Shown in pieces: positions 44,075 through 52,184 of a stretch of 64,000 nucleotides of DNA. The stretch's first letter is position 1, and every line of letters begins with the position of its first letter. The position numbers were made by a program, and so were the translations under genes. Under the pieces are notes generated by a model. The model saw nothing but the letters and a program-made list of their open reading frames with translations, was not told the origin of the DNA and made no database searches. This DNA comes from Rubripirellula amarantea (GTDB lineage Bacteria > Planctomycetota > Planctomycetia > Pirellulales > Pirellulaceae), in NCBI RefSeq assembly GCF_007859865.1, contig NZ_SJPI01000001.1, positions 2,294,001 through 2,358,000 on the forward strand, written 5' to 3'.

Positions 44075-45343
44075 ATGGTTTGGCAAACTCCCCGAGGAAT
44101 GTCCCGACGACACTTCATGCAGCACTTGGCTGGTTCGAGTGCTGCGGTAAGTGCATCGCTCACCATGGGCAATGCGATTTACGCCCATGCGGATGAGCTT
44201 AAGAAAAACTGGAAGTCTGCCATTTTGCTTTGGATGGGTGGTGGACCATCGACGATCGACATCTGGGACATGAAGCCCGGTGCACCTACGGGAGGTCCTT
44301 TCAAGCCAATCTCGACGACCGGCGATGGGCAAATTTGTGAACACATGCCGTTGATGGCGCAACAGATGAATCACATGTCGATCGTGCGTAGCATGTCGAC
44401 GCGGGAAGCCGATCACAACCGAGGTCGCTACTACATGCACACCGGCTTTGTTCCTAATCCCAACATCGAACATCCAAGCTACGGAAGTGTGATTGCACAC
44501 GAACTGATGGACCAACGTCCCGAGCTTGAAATACCGCCTTTTGTTTCTGTTGGTGGTGCCAGCGCTGGACCGGGGTTTCTAGGAATGGCGTGGAGCCCTT
44601 TCTCGGTTACCAGTAACGGTCGAATTCGCAACTTGGAAATGAAACTGGACGACATGCGACTGCGGCAACGCATGGAAGCTCTCAAGACGATCGAAACTGG
44701 TTTTGAAAAACGCACCCGTGACCTTCCAGCGATGGAACATGCCAAGGTCTTGAAGAAGACATTCGATTTGATGACCAGCGAACAGATGGAAGCATTCCGC
44801 GTTGAGAAGGAACCTCAAGCGGTGAAGGACCGGTACGGCACGGATAACTTTGGCCAGGGATGCTTGTTGGCTCGACGTTTGGTTGAAGCGGGGGTTCCGT
44901 TTGTTGAAGTCGACTTGGGTGGCTGGGATAACCACAACGGCGTTCACAACATTTTGCAGAACCAAAAACTTCCGCAACTCGACAACGCGATGAGTGCGTT
45001 GATCGAAGATCTTGCTCAGCGAGAACTGCTCGACGACACGGTGGTGATCTGGATGGGTGAGTTCGGACGCACGCCTCGAATCAACCAAAATGCTGGTCGT
45101 GATCACTTTGCCCGAGCTTGGTCATGCGTGGTTGGCGGTGGCAATTTGAAGGGTGGATTGGTGGTCGGCGAGACGTCGAGCGATGGCTCGGCGGTTGAAA
45201 CCGAACCGTATAGCAGCGAAGATTTGATGTCGACGGTTTGCAAAGGTTTGGGAATTTCGACCGACAAGACCTTCACTAGTAAGAATGGACGTCCGATGAA
45301 GATTGCTGGCGGCGGGAAAATCATTACCGATTTGGTGGCTTAA
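44075..45343 (+). CDS. DUF1501 exported protein
   Basis: 422 residues, DUF1501 family, related to alkaline-phosphatase-fold hydrolases and sulfatases. The N terminus MSRRHFMQHLAGSSAAVSAS (RR then hydrophobic core) looks like a Tat signal. LLWMGGGPSTIDIWDMKPGA holds the family Asp, VSVGGASAGPGFLGMAWSPF follows, and VDLGGWDNHNGVHNILQNQ plus VIWMGEFGRTPRINQNAGRD form the conserved core. Enzymatic activity is not established for the family. It lies 125 bp after the DUF1549/DUF1553 gene and 6 bp before the sigma factor gene. Confidence 0.88.
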   Translation: MVWQTPRGMSRRHFMQHLAGSSAAVSASLTMGNAIYAHADELKKNWKSAILLWMGGGPSTIDIWDMKPGAPTGGPFKPISTTGDGQICEHMPLMAQQMNHMSIVRSMSTREADHNRGRYYMHTGFVPNPNIEHPSYGSVIAHELMDQRPELEIPPFVSVGGASAGPGFLGMAWSPFSVTSNGRIRNLEMKLDDMRLRQRMEALKTIETGFEKRTRDLPAMEHAKVLKKTFDLMTSEQMEAFRVEKEPQAVKDRYGTDNFGQGCLLARRLVEAGVPFVEVDLGGWDNHNGVHNILQNQKLPQLDNAMSALIEDLAQRELLDDTVVIWMGEFGRTPRINQNAGRDHFARAWSCVVGGGNLKGGLVVGETSSDGSAVETEPYSSEDLMSTVCKGLGISTDKTFTSKNGRPMKIAGGGKIITDLVA

Positions 45344-45349
45344 TTAGCG

Positions 45350-45919
45350 GTGTCAGTGCCGAAGACCTATAAAGAGAGTGCAACGCCGGAGCCCGATGGC
45401 GAGGAGCAACTCGGCCCGACGGCGCTGATTGAGCGTCATAGTCGGGGCGTTTGGCGGTATCTGCGGATGCTCGGGTGTGATTGTTCGACCGCCGATGATC
45501 TGACCCAGGAAACATTCTTGCGGGTCCTCAGACGCGACACCTTTGTGCAGCACAGTGAGTCGGCAACCGCGAGTTACCTCAGGCGAACCGCGTACAATCT
45601 TTTGGTGTCCGATCATCGCAAGCACAAGCGAGTGCGGACCGTTGCCGAGGCATCGGTGATCGACGAAATTTGGGATCGTTGGGCGGGTAAGGATCTAGCG
45701 GGCGATCAGGCCATCGAAGCCTTGAAAGTTTGCTTTTCTCAGTTGACTGACCGAGCACAATTAGCATTGCAGATGCGTTTCAAAGAGGAAGCCAGTCGAA
45801 TAGAGATAGCGGATGCGCTGGGGATTTCTGACCATGGCGCTCGCAATTTGATGCAGCGAGCAAAGGCCACCCTGAAAGAATGCGTTGAAATCCAGGCACA
45901 GAGGATAGATTCGAAGTAA
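45350..45919 (+). CDS. ECF sigma factor
   Basis: 189-residue extracytoplasmic-function sigma-70 factor, with GTG start at 45350 immediately after the DUF1501 gene. Region 2 is at about residues 26-90 (SRGVWRYLRMLGCDCSTADDLTQETFLRVLR, ATASYLRRTAYNLLVSDHRKHKR). Region 4 is at about 120-180, with SQLTDRAQLALQMRFKEEASRIEIADALGISDHGARNLMQRAKA providing the helix-turn-helix. The final gene of the unit follows 6 bp later and is a membrane protein, an arrangement usual for sigma/anti-sigma pairs. Confidence 0.95.
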   Translation: MSVPKTYKESATPEPDGEEQLGPTALIERHSRGVWRYLRMLGCDCSTADDLTQETFLRVLRRDTFVQHSESATASYLRRTAYNLLVSDHRKHKRVRTVAEASVIDEIWDRWAGKDLAGDQAIEALKVCFSQLTDRAQLALQMRFKEEASRIEIADALGISDHGARNLMQRAKATLKECVEIQAQRIDSK

Positions 45920-45925
45920 AGACCA

Positions 45926-47902
45926 ATGAACCAGCGTGATGACGAAACGACCGAACCTTCTGGAAAGGAACTATCGCCCGCCGAATTGGTGGCGATGGAT
46001 GCTTGGTTGGAGGAAATATTAGCCCAGGAGGCACCACCTGAGCTAACCAGTCGTATCCTTGATCAATATCACAAGGAATCCATCGTAACGGTCAAACGCA
46101 GTCCCCGACCAACGGCTTCACGAGCGTCAAAGAACGCTGGTGCCGATCATCGGCGATGGTGGATTGGGTTGATCGCTGTGGCAGCTTCGTTAGTCCTGAT
46201 GGTGGCTGCATGGCAGTTCCGAAATCCTGGTGCCGCGAAGAACGCAACAAACAGCACTGGTGATGGCAACGCATTAATCGTTGGAAAGCCGAAGAAGAAA
46301 ATTGACTCGGCTATCGTTTCAAAGTCGATCAACGATCCGGTAATGCCAACCGAATCACTCGAACCGAAGAGCGTTGATGCGGCGGATCCCACTACCCCCA
46401 AACGCAAACCGCAAGGCGTGGTGTTGAAGCTGCCCGACGACGCCGAGTTGTGGAACATGAGTGATCGTTCGGCGAACGGCCAACTCGCCGATCGCGATCG
46501 TGGTGCAACAGGACCGCTCTTGGATGTGGCTCTAGTTTCCAAGCGGATTGAAAACCATCTTCATGAGTTCTGGAACGCCTCTGACACTCAGCCAACTCCT
46601 TCATCAACTCTTGCGGAATCGGCTTCAAGACTGTCGATTCAATTGGGGGTAGACGTTCCGGTTGAAGTGCTTGAAAGTCCCAGTGCGGTTCAAGCATGGA
46701 TGAAAGATGACGACATCGCGCGGGCAATTGCGAATGAGTGGCTGTATGAAATTTCGGCGAGGCGATTCAAGCAACTGAGTGATCAATCGAAAGAGGTCCT
46801 CGTTAATGCCATTGGAAAGTGCATCTCGTCATCGGATCCCATCGACGAGTTAATAGCCGATTGGTTGAGTGGACGAGGCATCGGTTCGAACGAGTTTATA
46901 ACGGCGCTTGGTCCTGAAGAAAGTTCGCCGAAAGATCCCGTGAGAATCGCAAATTTGGCGTCGCTGACTTTGAGCGTCGACTTGCAGTGTGCGAGATGTC
47001 ACGACGCGTTGGTCGATACGAAGCCAAGCCAACAGGAATACTGGAACTTTGCTGCATTGGTTTCAGCTAGCGTATCGAGGTATCAGGATGGGCTGCTCCG
47101 AGTGAACGAGATCAAACCCAACGGTAGCGAGGCCTTGTTTTTCGAACTGCCCGATCGTCGGCAACGCGCAGCGGTACCGAGGGTGGCGAATCAGTGGCTT
47201 AACCGTTCGGACGTGCGTTCGCTACATGATCTCGCCGACGCGCTCCGTGGCTCGCAGCCTTTGGCGAGCGGAATTGTAAACTCGCTTTGGAAGCTTGTTC
47301 ACGGTCGACCTTTGCGTGGTCACGTCGGACATCCAATGAGTGCACCGATGACCGAAGAACTTGCCAAGTTGGAACAAGAGCTGATTGACGATTTGATTCG
47401 CTCGAACTTCGACTTTCGACGTACGCTCGCCATGATCATGACGTCGGCGACGACCCGTCGAAGTGTGCCGGATTCGGTGCGAGATGTTTGGGCGGCTGAT
47501 ACATCCGATGCTCATCGCAAGGCGATTGCGTTTGCGGGAGCTTTGCCGAGCGAAAAGCCGCTCTACCTAGCTGATCGACTGGATCAATCGCTGCGTGCGA
47601 TCGGAGCCAAGTTGGAATCCTCTGATCGAGAGTTGCTGGCTCAATTGGGCGACAATTCGGAATCACTGGGCAGTGGCGGAGCGGTAAACACGCTGGCTTG
47701 GGATTTTCCTGATCGTGCAGACGGGCCACCGGTCCAATGGCTCGCTTCGTTGGATGACCTAAATAGTAAAGTCGAGCACTTGTGTTATTTAGCGGGGCAC
47801 ACACAGGTGCCGGCGGTTGTTGATCGATGTGTTTCTGCAATGCAGGACGCCAAGCTTAATGATGCTACGCTTCTGCATCGGGTTTGGTGGATGCTGCAGT
47901 AG
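45926..47902 (+). CDS. Single-pass membrane protein with DUF1549/DUF1553-like ectodomain, candidate anti-sigma factor
   Basis: 658 residues. Residues 1-75 are cytoplasmic and helical-charged (LSPAELVAMDAWLEEILAQE); residues 78-97 are one transmembrane helix (WWIGLIAVAASLVLMVAAWQ). The outer part (about 200-658) resembles the DUF1549/DUF1553 protein two genes upstream. LQCARCHDALVDTKPSQQEYWNF has CxxCH at Cys355-Cys358-His359, and SGIVNSLWKLVHGRPL with SNFDFRRTLAMIMTSATTR match the DUF1553 segment. No HxxxCxxC zinc motif is seen. An anti-sigma role is inferred from the position after the ECF gene and the topology. Confidence 0.75.
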   Translation: MNQRDDETTEPSGKELSPAELVAMDAWLEEILAQEAPPELTSRILDQYHKESIVTVKRSPRPTASRASKNAGADHRRWWIGLIAVAASLVLMVAAWQFRNPGAAKNATNSTGDGNALIVGKPKKKIDSAIVSKSINDPVMPTESLEPKSVDAADPTTPKRKPQGVVLKLPDDAELWNMSDRSANGQLADRDRGATGPLLDVALVSKRIENHLHEFWNASDTQPTPSSTLAESASRLSIQLGVDVPVEVLESPSAVQAWMKDDDIARAIANEWLYEISARRFKQLSDQSKEVLVNAIGKCISSSDPIDELIADWLSGRGIGSNEFITALGPEESSPKDPVRIANLASLTLSVDLQCARCHDALVDTKPSQQEYWNFAALVSASVSRYQDGLLRVNEIKPNGSEALFFELPDRRQRAAVPRVANQWLNRSDVRSLHDLADALRGSQPLASGIVNSLWKLVHGRPLRGHVGHPMSAPMTEELAKLEQELIDDLIRSNFDFRRTLAMIMTSATTRRSVPDSVRDVWAADTSDAHRKAIAFAGALPSEKPLYLADRLDQSLRAIGAKLESSDRELLAQLGDNSESLGSGGAVNTLAWDFPDRADGPPVQWLASLDDLNSKVEHLCYLAGHTQVPAVVDRCVSAMQDAKLNDATLLHRVWWMLQ

Positions 47903-48087
47903 CTCAAGCGGCTATCCAATACGACCACGATAATCGTCACTTTCGGTAGACCTTGTCATGGCATTTGGCGAACTCGCACCAACGCGTCGCAAGTCGATGC
48001 GTTGACCATGTCTTTTGTGATGCATGTTTGTGTATCCGGTGCAATCGTCACGTTGCGTCGGAAACCTAAACCGACTTGGGCATCACG

Positions 48088-48951
48088 ATGAGCGTCGATT
48101 CAATAACCGATTCAAACGTCACTGACGAAATTTACGCGGCACCAGTGAGTGTCGAAGAGCTGCGACCCCAAACCGAGCATGAACGGGTCATCAGCACGAT
48201 TGATCAGACGCTCGGTTTGATTGCCGAAGCTAACGATATCGCAGCGCTAAGATTGCCTGTGAAATCGTACGACATCTCGATCATCGTCCCCGTTTACAAC
48301 GAGCGTGAGACGCTGCCAAAGGTATTGCAGCGAATTGAAGAAGTTATGCCGGTGGCGACTGAGATCATTGTGGTGGACGACGGCAGCACCGATGGCACCC
48401 GCGAATGGCTGAAGCAGTTACCGGAAAAAGCCGGGCTTACCGTCCTTTGTCGGCGCAAGAACCACGGCAAAGGATCGGCGGTAAGATTGGCGATCCGACA
48501 CAGCCAGGGGCACGTCGTTGCGATCCAGGACGCCGATTTGGAATACGATCCAGCAGACCTGCTTCGAGTGATCTGGCCGATTCTTGATGGTGATGCCGAA
48601 GTGGTCTACGGATCGCGGTACTTGGGTGAAAGTGGCGACGGATCGTTCACGCATCGACTTGGAAATTGGGCGCTGACCACGGCATCCAATCTGCTGACCG
48701 GCTTGCGACTGACAGACATGGAAACTTGTCACAAAGCGTTTGACGGTGATTTGCTTCGATCGATCAGCTTGCGTGAATGTCGATTCGGATTTGAGCCTGA
48801 AATTACCGCTAAGATTGCGGCTCGGGATTCCATCATTTTGGAAGTTCCAACCGGGTACGACAGCCGTGGCTACGATGAAGGCAAGAAGATTGGCTGGCGT
48901 GACGCTGTTTCAGCACTCGGCTGTATCTGGCGTTACCGTCGCGGTGAATAA
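48088..48951 (+). CDS. Glycosyltransferase family 2 (dolichol-phosphate mannosyltransferase-like)
   Basis: 287 residues from the ATG at 48088 (a TTG four codons upstream is possible). The GT-A domain starts near ISIIVPVYNERETLPKVLQRIEEVM and holds EIIVVDDGSTDGTREWL, KNHGKGSAVRLAIRHSQGHVVAIQDADLEYDPADLL (DxD-type metal site), GSRYLGESGD and TDMETCHKAFDGDLLRSI. There are no C-terminal transmembrane helices, as in soluble DPM1. It would transfer a sugar to polyprenyl phosphate or a similar acceptor. It is monocistronic, far from the exopolysaccharide locus. Confidence 0.9.
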   Translation: MSVDSITDSNVTDEIYAAPVSVEELRPQTEHERVISTIDQTLGLIAEANDIAALRLPVKSYDISIIVPVYNERETLPKVLQRIEEVMPVATEIIVVDDGSTDGTREWLKQLPEKAGLTVLCRRKNHGKGSAVRLAIRHSQGHVVAIQDADLEYDPADLLRVIWPILDGDAEVVYGSRYLGESGDGSFTHRLGNWALTTASNLLTGLRLTDMETCHKAFDGDLLRSISLRECRFGFEPEITAKIAARDSIILEVPTGYDSRGYDEGKKIGWRDAVSALGCIWRYRRGE

Positions 48952-48955
48952 AAAA

Positions 48956-48984
48956 GGCCGGCGACCTCGATGAGATCGCCGACC
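48956..48984. terminator. Bidirectional terminator between convergent genes
   Basis: A 13-position stem with two mismatches, GGCCGGCGACCTC-GAT-GAGATCGCCGACC, lies just after the GT2 stop. It is flanked by AAAAA on the left (U run for the minus strand) and TTGTTTCATTTT on the right (U-rich for the plus strand). Confidence 0.85.
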
Positions 48985-49010
48985 TTGTTTCATTTTCGTT
49001 CGTGCCTGCT

Positions 49011-49565
49011 TCAGTGAGGCAAGTCGCGGCGATACTTAGGCCGCTCGCTTGGTGGCATCCTAACGTCGTGCTCTTCTTGGTAACGTCGACGTTCAACTGC
49101 ATCGGCGTAATAGCGAAGCCACGTGTCGGTGTCTTCGAAGCAACGCCACTCGAGGAACTTTCCGGGGATCTCAACCTTCTTTTCGCAGCATGGCAAGATG
49201 TCGCGATAGATGATTTTGTAGAGTTCACGATTGGAAAGGTGGTCGGTGAATCGAAGCACTACCTTTTGGGAGTACAGCTTCTCGATGGTCGCCGACAACA
49301 GTTCGTTTAGCGAGTCGTCATCAAGTGAATCCGGTGGGGGTAGCTCCAAGACGGGAGTGAACCAGCTTGCGATCGGTAATGCGGGAGCCCGTTCCCAGGC
49401 CAACATCGAGGCCAAGTATTCGTTCTCGGTACGAAGGTTCATTCGTCCCGTAGAGGTGTCGATTGACTCGTCGCGGTACGGCTCAAGCTCGTCGCGCAAG
49501 CGGGCATTGGCCAACAGCAAGTCGACTTCGTCGATCGTAGGTTGACTTGTCTCGCTCATATCCAT
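49011..49565 (-). CDS. Conserved-looking hypothetical protein
   Basis: 184 residues from an ATG at 49565 with a GAGGCGA RBS; the frame extends to 49616, but the added 17 residues are Pro/Gly-rich. It is highly acidic at the N terminus (EVDLLLANARLRDELEPYRDE). After residue 90 it shows a charged helical region, LYSQKVVLRFTDHLSNRELYKIIYRDILPCCEKKVEIPG, with a Cys pair, then an Arg-rich tail. I do not recognise the family. The terminator shared with the GT2 gene suggests it is a separate unit. Confidence 0.6.
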   Translation of the reverse strand: MDMSETSQPTIDEVDLLLANARLRDELEPYRDESIDTSTGRMNLRTENEYLASMLAWERAPALPIASWFTPVLELPPPDSLDDDSLNELLSATIEKLYSQKVVLRFTDHLSNRELYKIIYRDILPCCEKKVEIPGKFLEWRCFEDTDTWLRYYADAVERRRYQEEHDVRMPPSERPKYRRDLPH

Positions 49566-49810
49566 CGGTGATTCGCCTCGGTCGGCTTTGGAGGGTCCTG
49601 GGTTGGTGGCGGGCAAACGGAACGCCCGCGGCTGAATTAGCCTTCAACCACCATGCATCCGATCCTATCCGTCGCCCGATTTCACTCAACGGACAATTGA
49701 GCCAAATTAGGCCTTTGCCGAGAAATTTGGCGACCTCAGCATCCCCTGATCGTTACGAGCGGAACCTTTTATCAGGATTTGCGCCGATGCTGGCTTTGCG
49801 TGTTTCCCGC

Positions 49811-51115
49811 CTAGCCGTTTTGAGGGGTCAAAGGTGCCAGGAACTGGGCTCCGCCAAGCACCAAGCACTCGTCGAATGATCCGCTGAGCCGAGTCCATTG
49901 CTCGATGGACTCAATCACGCCAAAACCCGTGTTTTCCACCACTTCGGCGTCCAATTTACTGCGGAGCATCAGTCGGTAATCAGCCGCGATTTGCGCCAGC
50001 GTTTCTCTAGGAGCCTGCATCAGATCGAGCTTCGGGAACTCTTCGTCGTCGGCCGTCACCAGTCCGGTTACCTCATCGCGTTGCCCGATGGTGCCATTCG
50101 TTGAACGATCGTTGGAGTCTTCGTCGAGATTGTTTTCGGGATCGTCGTCGAGGTCATCGTTCAGGTCATCGTTCAGGTCATCGTCCAGGTCATCATCGAG
50201 GTCATCGTCCGAGCGAGCCATGACTGGATCAATGCCGTGGTCGATCGACGTCCACAAGACAATGGTTGCGTCGGGGTTGGCGTGGATGGATGCTGCCTTC
50301 GCAGCACGAGCCGCATTGGCCCAGGTTTGGTTGTCATCTCCAGTCAAGCCAACAAGCACCAAGTCCGACGTCTCAGGTTCATTGGTGGGAATCATCGATT
50401 GCAAATGCCGGTCGATCGTAAAAGCCGTGCCGCAAAGCAACCCTTGAAGGTCTCCGTCGTCCGTTGGTATCGCAACAAGCATCATCTGCACACCCAGCAA
50501 CCATGACGCAGGAGGGTCTTTTTCGTCGCTTGCCGATTCTCGGCGCGCGACAGTGCGTTTCATCGCTCGTTTTCGCGAAGCCGAATCTACCAACATGGGA
50601 TAGATGCCAGTCGCATCAAACGAGTCCTCGGACGAACCCAGGTGACAGGCAGCAATAGGAATCACCAAATCAGCGTCGACAAGCAAACGATTCAAGTAAA
50701 CGGGGTGACCACCCTCGTCGGCGGCTAGGTAGCGTACGTCGCGACGACTGGCTCCCTGGTGGCGAACGACTTTGCTTGTGGGACCGATCTCCGCTGCGAT
50801 CTTTTCCGCTTGCGCATCAGAGGCCTCGTCCCAAAGCACGACGTCAACGCGTCCTGCTTCCGTCTCGCTAATCGCTCGCATGACTCCGGCAACGACTTCA
50901 ACAATGCGGGGCACATTCGGGTCGATCGCCAGCACCACATGATCGCCCGGAACAACGGCATCCGTGAGTGAGGGGAAGTCAATCGGCGAAAGCAACGACG
51001 AATATGCAGCCGTCTCTACGTCTTCATTTCGGGACGCATCAAACGGTGAGACATGCACGATGGACGCAGACGCAGTGCTTGAGATTGCGGCATCAAAGGT
51101 ATTAGATTCGGGCAT
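49811..51115 (-). CDS. DUF2088-type protein with acidic tandem-repeat insert
   Basis: 434 residues from the ATG at 51115 (the frame opens with a TTG at 51175). The region at about 40-170 has the DUF2088/LarA-like pattern: DFPSLTDAVVPGDHVVLAIDPNVPRIVEVV, then VDADLVIPIAACHLGSSEDSFDATG. The nickel-pincer ligands of LarA cannot be assigned. At about residues 320-345 the chain carries an Asp-rich insert made of SDDDLDDD- and DLNDDLND-type repeats, encoded by 12-bp tandem DNA repeats. No other domain is recognised. The protein is a distant second member of the family of the gene at 23942. It is monocistronic. Confidence 0.7.
   Translation of the reverse strand: MPESNTFDAAISSTASASIVHVSPFDASRNEDVETAAYSSLLSPIDFPSLTDAVVPGDHVVLAIDPNVPRIVEVVAGVMRAISETEAGRVDVVLWDEASDAQAEKIAAEIGPTSKVVRHQGASRRDVRYLAADEGGHPVYLNRLLVDADLVIPIAACHLGSSEDSFDATGIYPMLVDSASRKRAMKRTVARRESASDEKDPPASWLLGVQMMLVAIPTDDGDLQGLLCGTAFTIDRHLQSMIPTNEPETSDLVLVGLTGDDNQTWANAARAAKAASIHANPDATIVLWTSIDHGIDPVMARSDDDLDDDLDDDLNDDLNDDLDDDPENNLDEDSNDRSTNGTIGQRDEVTGLVTADDEEFPKLDLMQAPRETLAQIAADYRLMLRSKLDAEVVENTGFGVIESIEQWTRLSGSFDECLVLGGAQFLAPLTPQNG
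50151..50210. repeat. 12-bp in-frame tandem repeat, unit AGGTCATCGTTC
   Basis: Five 12-bp copies inside the DUF2088-type gene, each encoding four acidic or Asn/Leu residues. As 12 is a multiple of three, gain or loss of units keeps the frame and changes only the length of the acidic loop. Confidence 0.85.
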
Positions 51116-51194
51116 CCGTTCAGGGCGTTTCGTAAGTAGGAAGGTCTTGGGCGAGAAAACAGTATTGCGTTCCAACCTCGAATCGCCGAGCCCC

Positions 51195-51974
51195 TTACGA
51201 GGGCAGTCGTCTCTTATATCGCCATGTCACCGTCGCGAGAACGCCAAGGCACAACGCAACCGTCGTGGAGGGCTCCGGAACACCGACAGCCAACGACATG
51301 ATTTGGTTGCTGTTTAGCGCTTGATCGTACAACCGGACGTCGTCGATCAAGCCATTAACCTCTCGTACCGATCCGGACGAGTTTCCGCCATAAGAGGCCC
51401 CGATTCGCAATTCGCGACCAGACGCCATGGGAGTACCAGTGAGCGTCGACGAATCTTCGAAGGATCCATCGATATAAATGCTGAGGGTGTTGCCATCTAA
51501 AACCCCAGCGACATGGTGGAATTGGTCGTCATCAATAACAGTGGTTGATCCCACACCGAAAAAGCTACTACCGTTGCCATACACAAACGCGATGGTTCCG
51601 CCGGGGTCAGTTTGCAGAGCCCATCCCGCGAAATCACCAAATCCGTGGCTGCTATCGACCACCAGTCTTTGGCTTTGTCCGGTGTCGCCCATTTTGACAA
51701 ACGCGGCGATGGTGATGGTTGACGGTTCTAAAGTCAAAGCATTAGGGATGGAAACGTAGTCGTTGTTGCCGTCAAACAGAAACGCATCACCGATCACTCC
51801 CGTCGCAAACGTGGTGTCATCATGCAAAGTTCCGTGGTGACCGTTTCCCGACGCATCGTTGGCAGTTCCGTCGCCGGTCCAGTGGGCAACCAAAGCGGCT
51901 TGGCAGGTCGGTGACATTGCCCCCCAGCAAAACAGAACGGCCCCCAAGCATGCCCAAATTTGTGTCGTCTTCAT
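51195..51974 (-). CDS. LamG-domain PEP-CTERM protein
   Basis: 259 residues from the ATG at 51974 (signal peptide MKTTQIWACLGAVLFCWGAMSPTCQA). A LamG/concanavalin-like domain covers about 27-225: HWTGDGTANDASGNGHHGTL, FLFDGNNDYVSIPNALTLEP, WALQTDPGGTIAFVYGNG, HHVAGVLDGNTLSIYIDG and NGLIDDVRLYDQALNSNQI. The C-terminal sorting signal is VPEPSTTVALCLGVLATVTW, then YKRRLPS. A carbohydrate-binding surface or matrix protein is probable. It is the second PEP-CTERM protein in the window. Confidence 0.9.
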   Translation of the reverse strand: MKTTQIWACLGAVLFCWGAMSPTCQAALVAHWTGDGTANDASGNGHHGTLHDDTTFATGVIGDAFLFDGNNDYVSIPNALTLEPSTITIAAFVKMGDTGQSQRLVVDSSHGFGDFAGWALQTDPGGTIAFVYGNGSSFFGVGSTTVIDDDQFHHVAGVLDGNTLSIYIDGSFEDSSTLTGTPMASGRELRIGASYGGNSSGSVREVNGLIDDVRLYDQALNSNQIMSLAVGVPEPSTTVALCLGVLATVTWRYKRRLPS

Positions 51975-52184
51975 CACCGGTGTCACCTTGATTCTTGAGT
52001 TTGATATCAATTGCGAAGGCCCCTCCGTAGGTTGAGACTAAACGTTCATTGGGGTGGGGTCAAATCTTTATCGAGAATCTCACGCGAACCATGTACCGAT
52101 GTTCATATCGTGCGAGAGCGGTGCGACGAGTCGAGCGGCCATCACCGAGATGAATCTTTCGCTCGCGGGGGACGGATCGTTACG

